From JBELHR01 sp049606855 (GTDB lineage: Bacteria > Bacteroidota > Bacteroidia > Flavobacteriales > Flavobacteriaceae): a stretch of DNA of 64,000 nt. The translations under genes and the position numbers were made by a program. The notes beneath the pieces were generated by a model that had not been told where the DNA came from, did not search any database, and saw only the letters and a list, made by a program, of their open reading frames with translations. Of this stretch, positions 16,658 through 25,943 are shown piece by piece (within the stretch, counting starts at the first letter, position 1; each line of letters opens with the position of its first letter). The stretch covers positions 190,855-254,854 of the forward strand of contig JBMYVY010000003.1 of NCBI GenBank assembly GCA_049606855.1, in the 5' to 3' direction.

Positions 16658-18166
16658 ATGAAAAATATTAAAATAATTATCGGTTTGTTACTGGGCTTAG
16701 TTTGCGGCTTAGCTGTAGGATTGAATTGGCCATTATCAACAAAAGAAGCCCATGAACACAAACAGGAGCAGTTTTATACTTGTTCGATGCACCCATCAGT
16801 TCATCTTCCTGGCCCAGGGGCATGTCCAATTTGTGGGATGGATTTGATTCCTGAATCAAATGATTCAGGAGCAGAATTGAGTCTAACAGATGCTGAAGTT
16901 AAATGGGCTGGAATTAAAACTACTCAAGTAAGCTTTGATACAAATTTAGATTTCCATATCATGTTTGACGGGGAAACGGTTAGCGATTCTAGTTTGGATT
17001 TTGTTGAATCCGTAGAATTTAAAGGAAGAATTGAGAGCTTTGAGGTTTCTGAGGTTGGTCAGTTTATAAAAAGAGGACAATATATAGGGAGTATTTATAA
17101 CCCCGATTTGTTTGCAGATGTTCAAGCCTATCAAAGAGCTGAAGGAGATTTGAAAGAGGTTTTGGCCAAGCGTTTAAAAAGTTTTGGTCTGAGTTCAAAA
17201 GCTTTTGATGCAAGCAAACCTGTATTTCCAATTTATGCAAAACATTCTGGATATGTGAGTCAAGTCAATATTAATTCAGGAGATGCCTATTTGCCAAGAG
17301 CCCCACTTTATAAGGTGAACAGTCAAAAAAAATTATGGGTTTATTTAAACGCAAAAATAGAAGAAGTGAAGGAATTGAAACTAGGAGATAAGTTCCAGAT
17401 ATTTTTTAAGGCAGATGAAATGAACTACAGTTCAGGACGATTAATTGCAATTAATGATCGAATCGACAGAAAAAATTCATACATCAAACTTATCATTGAG
17501 ATTGATAATCCTCAAGCCAAACATAAGCCGGGAAGTATTGTTAAGGGGATGTTTCATCCACAACAGAATAATATGGGACTTTGGGTTCCAGAAAGCTCGG
17601 TACTTTGGACAGGCAAACGTTCTGTGGTGTATTTAAAAAATGATAAATCATTTCAGTTGAGAAATGTTGTTTTAGGCAGGTTACATGAGAATAAGTACGA
17701 AGTTATTGAAGGCTTATCTGAGGGAGATGAAATTGTGTTAGAAGGAGCTTTTGTTCTGGACGCCGAATCCCAATTGAGAGGAGGAACTAACATGATGAAT
17801 GAGTCAGGAGACCAAGAGGAGTTATCTCAAGTTGAAAACCAAGAACTAACTTTTTATTTGCAGGTTAAGGATTTATTGGTTCTTGGAGATCTCAATCAAC
17901 TGCGTTCCTTTGTTGTGAAAAATGATTTAGAGGGAGAATTGCGAACCTCCTCATTAGAGGAAGCGCGTAAGGATTTCTTTAGATGGTCACAAAACCTAGC
18001 GGAACTTTTGAGTGAAAAATCAAGCAATCAAGTGATATACGAACAAGAATGTCCTATGGCTTTTGGTAATAATGGTGCAATTTGGTTAAGCCTTGATGAG
18101 GAAATTAAAAATCCGTATTTTGGAGCGGAAATGTTAACTTGTGGAATTAATAAAACTAAATATTAG
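16658..18166 (+). CDS. cusB: Periplasmic adaptor of the Cu/Ag pump, with metal-binding domains at both ends
   Basis: 502 residues. An N-terminal membrane anchor (5-22) precedes a heavy-metal-binding domain with Cys42, His45, Cys56 and Cys59 (YTCSMHP, ACPICGMDL). The membrane-fusion core with lipoyl/barrel domains covers about residues 75-370. A C-terminal DUF3347-like domain (about 395-498) ends in ECPMAFGNNGAIWLS, NPYFG and MLTCG. The adaptor bridges CusA and CusC and probably hands over metal. The two extra metal domains are typical of Bacteroidota CusB-like proteins. Operon position and the methionines in CusA support copper/silver as substrate. Confidence 0.88.
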   Translation: MKNIKIIIGLLLGLVCGLAVGLNWPLSTKEAHEHKQEQFYTCSMHPSVHLPGPGACPICGMDLIPESNDSGAELSLTDAEVKWAGIKTTQVSFDTNLDFHIMFDGETVSDSSLDFVESVEFKGRIESFEVSEVGQFIKRGQYIGSIYNPDLFADVQAYQRAEGDLKEVLAKRLKSFGLSSKAFDASKPVFPIYAKHSGYVSQVNINSGDAYLPRAPLYKVNSQKKLWVYLNAKIEEVKELKLGDKFQIFFKADEMNYSSGRLIAINDRIDRKNSYIKLIIEIDNPQAKHKPGSIVKGMFHPQQNNMGLWVPESSVLWTGKRSVVYLKNDKSFQLRNVVLGRLHENKYEVIEGLSEGDEIVLEGAFVLDAESQLRGGTNMMNESGDQEELSQVENQELTFYLQVKDLLVLGDLNQLRSFVVKNDLEGELRTSSLEEARKDFFRWSQNLAELLSEKSSNQVIYEQECPMAFGNNGAIWLSLDEEIKNPYFGAEMLTCGINKTKY

Positions 18167-18169
18167 AAG

Positions 18170-18523
18170 ATGAGAAAAATTATAATGTTGAGCATTTTTG
18201 CTCTAGCTGCAGTGATAATGGTTAGCTGTAAAGAAGGAAAAAAAGAGCATAAAAAAGATCATGATCATGAAATGAATCACGATGAGCATGAAATGAAAAA
18301 CGATGGTAAAACTGCGGTCTACCAATGCCCTATGGACTGTGAAAAAGGCAAAACGTATAACGAGCCGGGAAAATGTCCTGTTTGTAATATGGCACTTAAG
18401 CCAGTGGAAAGCGATCAAACTGCAAAACAAGCCTGTGGTAATGAAAATTGCGTTTGTGAAGACTGTGCACAAGAGAAAGCTGACGGTAAGACTTGTTCCT
18501 GCGGTGCATGTGCCTCTGCTTAA
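18170..18523 (+). CDS. Cys/His-rich lipoprotein with heavy-metal-binding domain and metallothionein-like tail
   Basis: 117 residues: lipoprotein signal peptide with lipidated Cys20; a His/Asp/Lys-rich linker (HKKDHDHEMNHDEHEM); a heavy-metal-binding domain with Cys53, Cys57, Cys69 and Cys72 (YQCPMDC, KCPVCNMAL); then a tail with seven cysteines at 89, 94, 96, 99, 109, 111 and 114. The tail spacing (CxC, CxxC) is like metallothioneins. It is the last gene of the copper operon, three bases after cusB and before a strong terminator. A role as envelope copper sponge or chaperone is inferred. I know no named family with this whole arrangement. Confidence 0.7.
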   Translation: MRKIIMLSIFALAAVIMVSCKEGKKEHKKDHDHEMNHDEHEMKNDGKTAVYQCPMDCEKGKTYNEPGKCPVCNMALKPVESDQTAKQACGNENCVCEDCAQEKADGKTCSCGACASA

Positions 18524-18540
18524 GATTAATTTCCAAAAAA

Positions 18541-18569
18541 AACCGCTCTTTTAAGAGCGGTTTTTTTTT
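18541..18569 (+). terminator. Terminator of the copper efflux operon
   Basis: Ten-base arms AACCGCTCTT/AAGAGCGGTT with a minimal loop, flanked by an A run and nine T: a strong intrinsic terminator. Confidence 0.93.
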
Positions 18570-18612
18570 GATTAAAATTCCCTAAATTGAAACCTCAATT
18601 AAAGATCTAACC

Positions 18613-21600
18613 ATGAATCGTATTTATCAAATCACACTTGTGTTTCTTCTAGTGAGCTCGGGATTAATCGGCCAAAAAAGAGGAGCAATGAGTATTAATG
18701 AATCAACTTATAACGCCATGACTTGGCGTAACATTGGTCCTTTTAGAGGAGGACGGTCCGCAGCTGTCACAGGGGTTGCAGGAAAAGCAAATTTATATTA
18801 TTTCGGATCAACCGGTGGAGGTGTTTGGAGAACGACAGATGCAGGGAATACCTATGAAAATATTTCAGATGGCTTTTTTGGAGGTTCAGTAGGAGCAATA
18901 GCAGTTTCAGAATGGGATCCAAATGTCATTTATGTTGGAAATGGAGAAAAAACCGTCCGAGGAAATGTTTCTTCAGGTGACGGTATGTGGAAATCAGTTG
19001 ATGCTGGTAAGACATGGGAATCTATTGGCTTGAACAACTCACGTCATATCTCAAGAATTAGAATTCATCCTAAGAATCCAGATATCGTTTTTGCTGCCGT
19101 AATGGGTGATTTGTACAAATCCTCTGATGAAAGAGGTGTTTATAAATCTATTGATGGTGGAAAAACTTGGAAAAAGGTCCTTTTTTCCTCTGCTGATGCT
19201 GGAGCAGTTGACTTGGTTCTTGATCCGAATAATGCACGAGTTTTGTATGCGTCTACTTGGAATATTAGAAGAACTCCTTATTCATTGGAAAGTGGAGGAA
19301 AGGATTCAAAAATGTGGAAGAGTACTGATGGTGGGGAAACTTGGAAAGATATATCATCTCGCCCTGGACTACCTTCAGGTTTATGGGGGATTTCTGGAAT
19401 CACAGTTTCGCCAGTAAATTCGGATTATGTATGGGCAATTATAGAAAATGCTAATGGAGGTTTATTTAAATCTACTGACGCCGGTGCTACATGGACTAAG
19501 GTAAATAGTGAGCGTAAATTGAGACAACGTGCCTGGTATTATTCTAGAATCTATGCGGATTCTCAAGATTTAAATAGAATCTACGTTTTAAATGTGGCCT
19601 ATCATCAATCTAATGATGGAGGAAAAACCTTTAAGACTTACAGAGCTCCTCATGGAGATCACCATGATTTATGGATTGCACCTGAAGATAATAACCGAAT
19701 GATGATTGCTGATGATGGTGGAGCGCAAATTAGTTTTGATGCTGGAGAAAATTGGTCCACTTACATGAATCAACCAACATCCCAATTTTATAGAGTTACC
19801 ACGGACAATCATTTTCCATATCGAATTTATGGAGCTCAACAGGATAATTCTACAGTAAGAATAGATCATCGCTCAGATGGTCGTTACATTACCGAAAGTA
19901 ATTGGGAGTCAACTGCAGGAGGTGAAAGTGCGCATATCGCTGTCGATCCATTGAATAACGATATTGTATATGGAGGTTCTTATGGAGGTCTTCTTACTCG
20001 TGTTAATCATGAAACAGGTAGCACTCGTGCGATCAATGTTTGGCCAGATAACCCTATGGGTCATGGGGCGGAAGATTTTAAATACAGATTTCAATGGAAT
20101 TTTCCAATATTTTTCTCTCCGCACAACCCTAAAAAACTTTACACTACTTCTCAGCATCTTCATGTTACTTATAACGAAGGTCAATCCTGGGAAGTGATTT
20201 CACCGGATTTAACTCGAAATGACCCAAGTACATTGAAGGCTTCGGGAGGTCCAATTACCAAGGATAATACTGGAGTGGAGTATTATGCAACAATTTTTGC
20301 AGCAGTAGAATCACCTTTAGAAGAAGGATTGATTTGGGCCGGATCTGATGATGGTCTAATTCATGTAACTAAGGATGGCGGTAAGTCGTGGGACAATGTG
20401 ACTCCTAAGAAAATGCCTGAATGGATGATGATTAATTCAATTGAGGTTGATCCATTTGAAAAAGGAACAGCCTATGTTGCAGGAACTAAATATAAGAAAG
20501 GGGATTATGCTCCTTATTTGTACAAAACTACTGACTATGGACAATCCTGGGAATTGATAACTAATGGTATTCCTGATGAATATTTCACGAGGGTAGTACG
20601 AGCAGATCCAGGAAGAAAGGGGTTGCTTTATGCCGGTACTGAAAGAGGAATATTTATTTCTTTTGATTATGGTAAATCATGGAATCCATTCCAATTAAAT
20701 CTGCCAATTGTTCCTATTACTGACTTAACGGTAAAGGAAGATAATTTAATTGCGGCGACTCAAGGAAGATCGTTTTGGTTGATTGATGATTTGACCCCTT
20801 TGTACCAGGTTGATGACAATACCCTAGATTCTGAAATGACCCTATTCAAAGTAAAGGATACTTACAGAATGAGTGGCGGTGCTGCTAGACCATCCAAAAC
20901 AATGGGGGCGAACAAAGCTGCAGGTGTAGGAGTTAACTTTTATCTTAAATCATTACAAAAAACTGACACGGTAAGTATTGCATATAAAGATAAAGATGGA
21001 AATGCTATTCAAGTATATTCTACTCATCCAAATAAGGATAAAGAAGAACAAAAACTAAAGGTCAAGCAAGGTTCTAATATCGTTCATTGGAATATGATGT
21101 ACAAAGGAGCGGAAAGAGTTCCAGGTATGATTTTGTGGTGGTCTTCGCTCTCAGGTCCTAAAGCAGTTCCTGGAACTTATGAGGTGGTTTTGACCAAAAA
21201 TGGTCAGCAGACTTCTCAGCCTTTTACCATTAAGGCAGATCCGAGATCTGAAAGTAGTCAAGAACAAATGCAAGCTCAGTTTGATTTTATAATTTCAGTA
21301 AGGGATCAGTTGACTGAAGTTCATAAGGCAATAAAAAATATCCGCAAGGTTAGAAAACAAACCCAAAGGCTGGAAAAGGAGCTAAAAGGAAAGGAACAAT
21401 ACACGGAATTATATGAGCTGGCTTCAAAAATGTCAAAGGAATTAACGACCATTGAAGAGACACTTTATCAAACCAAATCTCGTTCGAATCAAGATCCTTT
21501 GAATTTTCCTATTCGATTAAATAATAAGTTGGCCCATCTAAATGCATTGACTTCTATGGGGGATTTTGGTCCGACAGATCAGGCCGTGGCATTAAGAAAA

Positions 21601-21723
21601 GAGTTAGGAGAACTTATTGATGCTCAATTAGACCTTTATAACAAGGCCTTAGGTGATGATTTGGTTCAACTCAATAAATTAGTTAAACAAAGTGATATTG
21701 AATTTATTTCTATAGATGAATAA
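18613..21723 (+). CDS. Secreted Asp-box (BNR/sortilin-like) beta-propeller protein
   Basis: 1036 residues. A signal peptide (MNRIYQITLVFLLVSSGLIG) is followed by two propeller regions with at least nine Asp-box repeats of the form SxDxGxTW (SVDAGKTW, SIDGGKTW, STDGGETW, STDAGATW, SNDGGKTF, TKDGGKSW, TTDYGQSW, SFDYGKSW). The C-terminal 200 residues contain a beta-sandwich-like part and a long charged helical segment. Such VPS10/sortilin-like proteins are common in Bacteroidota and have no agreed function. Sialidase activity cannot be claimed from Asp boxes alone. It overlaps the next gene by eight bases. Confidence 0.8.
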   Translation: MNRIYQITLVFLLVSSGLIGQKRGAMSINESTYNAMTWRNIGPFRGGRSAAVTGVAGKANLYYFGSTGGGVWRTTDAGNTYENISDGFFGGSVGAIAVSEWDPNVIYVGNGEKTVRGNVSSGDGMWKSVDAGKTWESIGLNNSRHISRIRIHPKNPDIVFAAVMGDLYKSSDERGVYKSIDGGKTWKKVLFSSADAGAVDLVLDPNNARVLYASTWNIRRTPYSLESGGKDSKMWKSTDGGETWKDISSRPGLPSGLWGISGITVSPVNSDYVWAIIENANGGLFKSTDAGATWTKVNSERKLRQRAWYYSRIYADSQDLNRIYVLNVAYHQSNDGGKTFKTYRAPHGDHHDLWIAPEDNNRMMIADDGGAQISFDAGENWSTYMNQPTSQFYRVTTDNHFPYRIYGAQQDNSTVRIDHRSDGRYITESNWESTAGGESAHIAVDPLNNDIVYGGSYGGLLTRVNHETGSTRAINVWPDNPMGHGAEDFKYRFQWNFPIFFSPHNPKKLYTTSQHLHVTYNEGQSWEVISPDLTRNDPSTLKASGGPITKDNTGVEYYATIFAAVESPLEEGLIWAGSDDGLIHVTKDGGKSWDNVTPKKMPEWMMINSIEVDPFEKGTAYVAGTKYKKGDYAPYLYKTTDYGQSWELITNGIPDEYFTRVVRADPGRKGLLYAGTERGIFISFDYGKSWNPFQLNLPIVPITDLTVKEDNLIAATQGRSFWLIDDLTPLYQVDDNTLDSEMTLFKVKDTYRMSGGAARPSKTMGANKAAGVGVNFYLKSLQKTDTVSIAYKDKDGNAIQVYSTHPNKDKEEQKLKVKQGSNIVHWNMMYKGAERVPGMILWWSSLSGPKAVPGTYEVVLTKNGQQTSQPFTIKADPRSESSQEQMQAQFDFIISVRDQLTEVHKAIKNIRKVRKQTQRLEKELKGKEQYTELYELASKMSKELTTIEETLYQTKSRSNQDPLNFPIRLNNKLAHLNALTSMGDFGPTDQAVALRKELGELIDAQLDLYNKALGDDLVQLNKLVKQSDIEFISIDE

Positions 21724-22864
21724 GAATATACTCATAACAGTAATTGGGGTCTTTATGACCCCTTTACTTTTTGCTCAAACTTTATATTTTCCCGGCAAAA
21801 ACCAATCTTGGCCAGAAAATATAAAGGCTTATGATATGGAAGAAGTGATCAATTTTGCAATTAACAATGAAAACAGCGTTGATAAAGATTTACGGATTGC
21901 CATTTTAAAAGGATTTTCCCTTGAACCGTTTCATCAGATTTTGGGTCCGACAAAAAAACGAGGTGATGCATCAGGCTTGATTATTAAAAATGGTGAAATA
22001 GTTGCTTCTTGGGGTGATGTGCAGCGTGTTGATATGACCTTTTCGGTCACTAAAAGTTTTTTGTCTGCTACCTATGGAATTGCTTTTGATGAAAGTTTGA
22101 TTGATAGCGAAGACAAATTAAAAGACTTTGTTTGGGACGGAAAGTTTGATTCCCCTCATAACTCCAAAATTACATGGGAGCATTTACTGACCCAAAGTTC
22201 GGATTGGTATGGTGACCTATGGGGTGGGGCTGATTGGGCAGATCGTCCGCCTAAAGAGGGGAGCATAGACCAATGGAAACAGCGGGAATTACTTGAGCCT
22301 GGAACGAATTTTGAATATAATGATGTTCGTGTAAATTTATTGAGTTTCAGTTTACTTCAGGTAATGCGCAAACCTTTACCGCAGGTTCTTAAAGAATCTA
22401 TTATGGATCCAATTGATGCTTCTACCACCTGGAGGTGGTATGGGTATGATAATTCATTTACGCTTGTAGATGGTGTAAATACGCAAAGTGTCAGTGGAGG
22501 AGGTCACAGTGGGGGAGGATTGTTTATTTCTACTCATGATATGGCACGATTTGGTTATTTAATGCTTAACAGTGGACTATGGAATGGAAATAGAGTGCTT
22601 TCTGAGAAATATGTGAAAGAGGCAACTACACCTTCTCAGGCGAATCATAATTACGGATATTTATGGTGGTTAAATCCAAATGGTGATAGCCCTCATCTTC
22701 CTGACTTACCGAAATCCGCCTTTTATGCTGCTGGGTTTGGAGGTAATTTTATCATTGTTGACCCTGAGAATGATTTGTTGATGGTCATGCGTTGGTTTGA
22801 TACAACTAAGGTTAATGATTTTATTAAACTCGTATATAAAACAACAAAAAACCCGAACAAATAG
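21716..22864 (+). CDS. Secreted serine hydrolase, class C beta-lactamase fold
   Basis: 382 residues with a signal peptide ending at FAQ. The active-site SxxK is SVTK in MTFSVTKSFLSAT (around residue 117), and the YxN-type motif is in FEYNDVR. A glycine-rich GGGHSGGGL lies where the third motif falls. The family covers beta-lactamases, esterases and D-aminopeptidases, so the substrate is open. Its start overlaps the propeller gene, so the two are co-translated. The stop codon lies in the loop of the terminator hairpin. Confidence 0.82.
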   Translation: MNKNILITVIGVFMTPLLFAQTLYFPGKNQSWPENIKAYDMEEVINFAINNENSVDKDLRIAILKGFSLEPFHQILGPTKKRGDASGLIIKNGEIVASWGDVQRVDMTFSVTKSFLSATYGIAFDESLIDSEDKLKDFVWDGKFDSPHNSKITWEHLLTQSSDWYGDLWGGADWADRPPKEGSIDQWKQRELLEPGTNFEYNDVRVNLLSFSLLQVMRKPLPQVLKESIMDPIDASTTWRWYGYDNSFTLVDGVNTQSVSGGGHSGGGLFISTHDMARFGYLMLNSGLWNGNRVLSEKYVKEATTPSQANHNYGYLWWLNPNGDSPHLPDLPKSAFYAAGFGGNFIIVDPENDLLMVMRWFDTTKVNDFIKLVYKTTKNPNK

Positions 22865-22877
22865 TTCGGGTTTTTTT
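22849..22877. terminator. Bidirectional terminator between the serine hydrolase gene and groEL
   Basis: Arms AAACCCGAAC/GTTCGGGTTT with T on both sides when read in either direction. The serine hydrolase TAG (22862-22864) is in the hairpin. It serves the plus-strand gene and the convergent groEL. Confidence 0.9.
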
Positions 22878-22898
22878 ATATATCAAGTAATAAATTAA

Positions 22899-24533
22899 TT
22901 ACATCATTCCTGGCATACCTCCGCCCATTGGTGGCATCGGAGCAGCAGAACTCTCTTCTTTAATTTCTACTAAAGCACATGCGGTTGTAAGAATCATACC
23001 AGCGACAGAAGCAGCATTTTCAAGAGCAACACGAGTTACCTTAGTAGGGTCAATAATACCAGCAGATAGCATTTGTACATATTCCTCACTCTTTGCATTA
23101 TATCCGAAATCACCTGATCCTTCAATAACCTTTGAAACTACTACTGATCCTTCTCCTCCAGCATTTTCTACAATTTGTCTTAAAGGCTCCTCAATTGCAC
23201 GATCGATGATTTTGATTCCAGTAACCTCATCGAGGTTTTCTGTTGTGATTGATTTTAGTACCTCTTTAGCTCGAGTAAGTGCAACACCTCCACCAGCGAC
23301 AATTCCTTCTTCAACTGCAGCACGTGTAGCATGTAAAGCATCATCAACGCGATCCTTCTTTTCTTTCATTTCTACTTCAGAAGCTGCACCAACATATAGA
23401 ACTGCAACACCTCCTGCTAATTTTGCAAGACGCTCTTGAAGTTTTTCTTTGTCATAGTCCGAAGTTGTTGACTCAATTTGAGCCTTGATTTGTTGAACAC
23501 GTCCTGAGATTGCATCATTAGCACCAGCACCGTTTACAATGGTGGTATTATCTTTGTCAATAGTAACTGTTTCTGCATTTCCTAGCATGTCCAGTGTTGT
23601 GTTTTCTAAGCTAAATCCTCGCTCTTCAGAGATTACTTGACCTCCAGTAAGAATTGCGATATCTTCTAACATTGCCTTACGACGATCCCCAAATCCAGGT
23701 GCTTTAACAGCAGCAATTTTAAGCGCTCCTCTAAGTTTGTTCATTACCAGTGTAGCAAGTGCTTCCCCTTCAACATCTTCAGCGATAATTAATAAGGGTC
23801 TACCTGATTGAGAAACCGGTTCAAGAACGGGTAATAAGTCTTTTAATGAAGCAATTTTTTTCTCGAATAAAAGAATATATGGGTTCTCTAATTCAGTAAT
23901 CATTTTCTCTGTATTGGTAACGAAATAAGGAGATAAATAACCTCTGTCAAATTGCATTCCCTCAACGATGTCAACATAAGTGTCTCTACCTTTAGCTTCT
24001 TCAACAGTTATTACACCTTCTTTTCCTACTTTATCAAATGCAGATGCGATTAGTTCACCGATTGCATTATCGTTATTTGCGGAAATTGCTGCTACTTGTT
24101 GTATTTTTTCTGATTGGTTTCCAACGACCTCAGATTGTTCTTTAAGGTTTGCTACAATCGCGTCAACGGCTTTGTCAATTCCCCTTTTTAAGTCTAATGG
24201 ATTTGCTCCGGCAGCGACATTTTTCAAACCTTCTTTTACGATTGATTGAGCAAGAACGGTAGCAGTAGTAGTTCCATCTCCTGCAATATCATTGGTTTTT
24301 GAGGCAACCTCTTTCACCATTTGAGCCCCCATGTTTTCTAACTCATCCTCAAGTTCGATTTCCTTAGCAACTGAAACTCCATCCTTAGTCACAGTTGGTC
24401 CACCGAAAGATTTAGAAATTACAACATTACGTCCCTTAGGACCTAAAGTTACTTTTACTGCATTTGCAAGAGCGTCAACTCCTCGTTTTAATCCGTCTCT
24501 TGCTTCTATATCAAATTGTATATCTTTTGCCAT
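22899..24533 (-). CDS. groEL: Chaperonin GroEL
   Basis: 544 residues, the standard length. The ATP-binding motif GDGTTTATVLA lies near residue 86, and the C-terminus is the Gly-Met tail GGGMPGMM. Forms the 60 kDa double-ring folding chamber with GroES. It follows groES by 12 bases in a two-gene operon. Confidence 0.98.
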   Translation of the reverse strand: MAKDIQFDIEARDGLKRGVDALANAVKVTLGPKGRNVVISKSFGGPTVTKDGVSVAKEIELEDELENMGAQMVKEVASKTNDIAGDGTTTATVLAQSIVKEGLKNVAAGANPLDLKRGIDKAVDAIVANLKEQSEVVGNQSEKIQQVAAISANNDNAIGELIASAFDKVGKEGVITVEEAKGRDTYVDIVEGMQFDRGYLSPYFVTNTEKMITELENPYILLFEKKIASLKDLLPVLEPVSQSGRPLLIIAEDVEGEALATLVMNKLRGALKIAAVKAPGFGDRRKAMLEDIAILTGGQVISEERGFSLENTTLDMLGNAETVTIDKDNTTIVNGAGANDAISGRVQQIKAQIESTTSDYDKEKLQERLAKLAGGVAVLYVGAASEVEMKEKKDRVDDALHATRAAVEEGIVAGGGVALTRAKEVLKSITTENLDEVTGIKIIDRAIEEPLRQIVENAGGEGSVVVSKVIEGSGDFGYNAKSEEYVQMLSAGIIDPTKVTRVALENAASVAGMILTTACALVEIKEESSAAPMPPMGGGMPGMM

Positions 24534-24545
24534 TTTTTTTAATTT

Positions 24546-24824
24546 TTAGATGATTGCTAAAATGTCGCTTTCATTCATAATTAGAAATTCTACGCCGTCA
24601 TGCTTTAGTTCAGTACCCGCATATTTCCCGTAAAGAACAGTATCACCAACTTGAACTGTCATTTCGTGGTCTTTTGTTCCTTTTCCCACAGCGACCACTA
24701 CACCTTGTAATGGTTTCTCTTTAGCTGAATCTGGGATGATTAATCCTGAAGCAGTTTTAGTTTCAGCTGGAGACGGCTCGATAAGCACGCGATCAGCTAA
24801 TGGTTTTAAAGTTGTTTTAGTCAT
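24546..24824 (-). CDS. groES: Co-chaperonin GroES
   Basis: 92 residues opening with LKPLADRVLIEPSPAE and containing the mobile-loop region KTASGLIIPDSAKEKP, followed by VGDTVLYGKYAGTEL. Caps the GroEL ring. First gene of groES-groEL. A TGGCAC-containing element lies about 50 bases upstream (see the separate entry). Confidence 0.98.
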   Translation of the reverse strand: MTKTTLKPLADRVLIEPSPAETKTASGLIIPDSAKEKPLQGVVVAVGKGTKDHEMTVQVGDTVLYGKYAGTELKHDGVEFLIMNESDILAII

Positions 24825-24870
24825 GATATGTCTAATTTTATGTTTTCAATATTCGATTTCTATAAAGACC

Positions 24871-24885
24871 AAAATTGTGCCATTT
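24871..24885 (-). promoter_or_regulatory. Weak sigma-54-like element upstream of groES
   Basis: On the minus strand TGGCAC, five bases, TGGT. GG at -24 and G at -13 have correct spacing, but the -12 box is poor (TGGT for TTGC). No good TAnnTTTG box was found nearer to groES. It may be chance. Confidence 0.2.
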
Positions 24886-24914
24886 TTAAATGCTGACATC
24901 TTGTCTTTAAAATC

Positions 24915-24942
24915 AAAAAAACCGACAGCAGCGCTGTCGGTT
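24915..24942 (-). terminator. Terminator of the secG operon
   Basis: Read on the minus strand: AACCGACAGC, a three-base loop, GCTGTCGGTT, then seven T. Located 28 bases after the secG stop. Confidence 0.9.
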
Positions 24943-24969
24943 TCAATGTAGTTTTGTCATTTTTGAGAA

Positions 24970-25266
24970 TTACTCCTGTGTATCAGGTGTAGTTGCTTCA
25001 ACATTATCTAAGTTGATTTGGCTATCAATTCCTTGGTTTCTAGGAATAGCAAAATTTGCCAATAAGATTAAAGCAAACATCACGATGGCAAGTGTCCACG
25101 TACTTTTATCTAAAAAGTTATTCGTGTTTTGAACACCACCGATATTTTGTCCTCCTCCAAACGTCGACGATAATCCTCCTCCTTTAGGGTTTTGTACCAT
25201 AATCACAAGGATTAATAAAACCGCTACAATTAATATAAGGACTAAAAATAATTGATATGATGTCAT
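24970..25266 (-). CDS. secG: Preprotein translocase subunit SecG
   Basis: 98 residues with two membrane helices (about 5-25 and 55-75) separated by the family loop KGGGLSSTFGGGQNIGG. SecG is a small SecYEG subunit that helps the SecA cycle. The acidic C-terminal tail is usual in Bacteroidota. It overlaps the upstream TPR-type gene by four bases and closes the operon. Confidence 0.93.
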   Translation of the reverse strand: MTSYQLFLVLILIVAVLLILVIMVQNPKGGGLSSTFGGGQNIGGVQNTNNFLDKSTWTLAIVMFALILLANFAIPRNQGIDSQINLDNVEATTPDTQE

Positions 25267-25943
25267 GATTTATTTTTTTTTAATAGTTCTATTTTAGCTA
25301 TTTGGTCTGCAAAGAAAGTACTTTTTTCTGGATTTTTCAAACTTAAAATTCGGTAAGCAATTATTGCGTTGTCGTATTTTTTTTGAGCCAAATAAACTTG
25401 AGCCAAAGTTTCTGTCATCAATTCCGTTCCCGGGCTTTCTTTTTGCTTGATTACAGGGTTATTAGAGCTTGATTTCTCTGGTTTTGGCATTTTTGGATTT
25501 GACGACAAAAATTTATCAACGAGGTCCATATGGACCTTTGGTTTTTCTACAGGGACTTTGTCAGTTAAAGGCTTTAAGGAACTCAATTTTAACCATTCTG
25601 AAAAAGAGTAACTGTCCTCAGAGGTGAAATCAATTGCAGATTCAACACTTTGTTCTTTAACCAACTCTTCACTTTGAGGTTCAGATTCATTAGCTGAATT
25701 TGTTCTAAACTCCTCACTTGTTATATAGTCAAACAATACAGTTCTATCTATAGTTTGAGCAGCAGTGTATTTTAATTCTTGATTGTAATTTAACTGAGAG
25801 GACTCTTTTAAGGATTTTAAGTAAATAGCCTTTGCAGCTTGGAAATAAGGGTATTTTCGAGAAATTATTTTTAGGGCATCTCGATGCTTATTTCCAACAG
25901 AAAAGGATTGATTAATTGCCTTTAAAAATTCGTCTTTTACCAT
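25263..25943 (-). CDS. TPR-type protein of unknown function
   Basis: 226 residues without signal peptide or membrane segment. The N-terminal 60 residues are helical. The centre is acidic and low in complexity (SEEFRTNSANESEPQSEE). Near the C-terminus one TPR-like unit is clear (LAQVYLAQKKYDNAIIAYRI). It overlaps lptE by seven bases and secG by four. The position suggests an envelope-biogenesis link, but no function can be given. Confidence 0.75.
   Translation of the reverse strand: MVKDEFLKAINQSFSVGNKHRDALKIISRKYPYFQAAKAIYLKSLKESSQLNYNQELKYTAAQTIDRTVLFDYITSEEFRTNSANESEPQSEELVKEQSVESAIDFTSEDSYSFSEWLKLSSLKPLTDKVPVEKPKVHMDLVDKFLSSNPKMPKPEKSSSNNPVIKQKESPGTELMTETLAQVYLAQKKYDNAIIAYRILSLKNPEKSTFFADQIAKIELLKKNKS

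Noticed and set aside
22849..22877. Hairpin at the end of the serine hydrolase gene as a regulatory element
   Set aside because: Arms and T runs in both directions are those of a shared intrinsic terminator.
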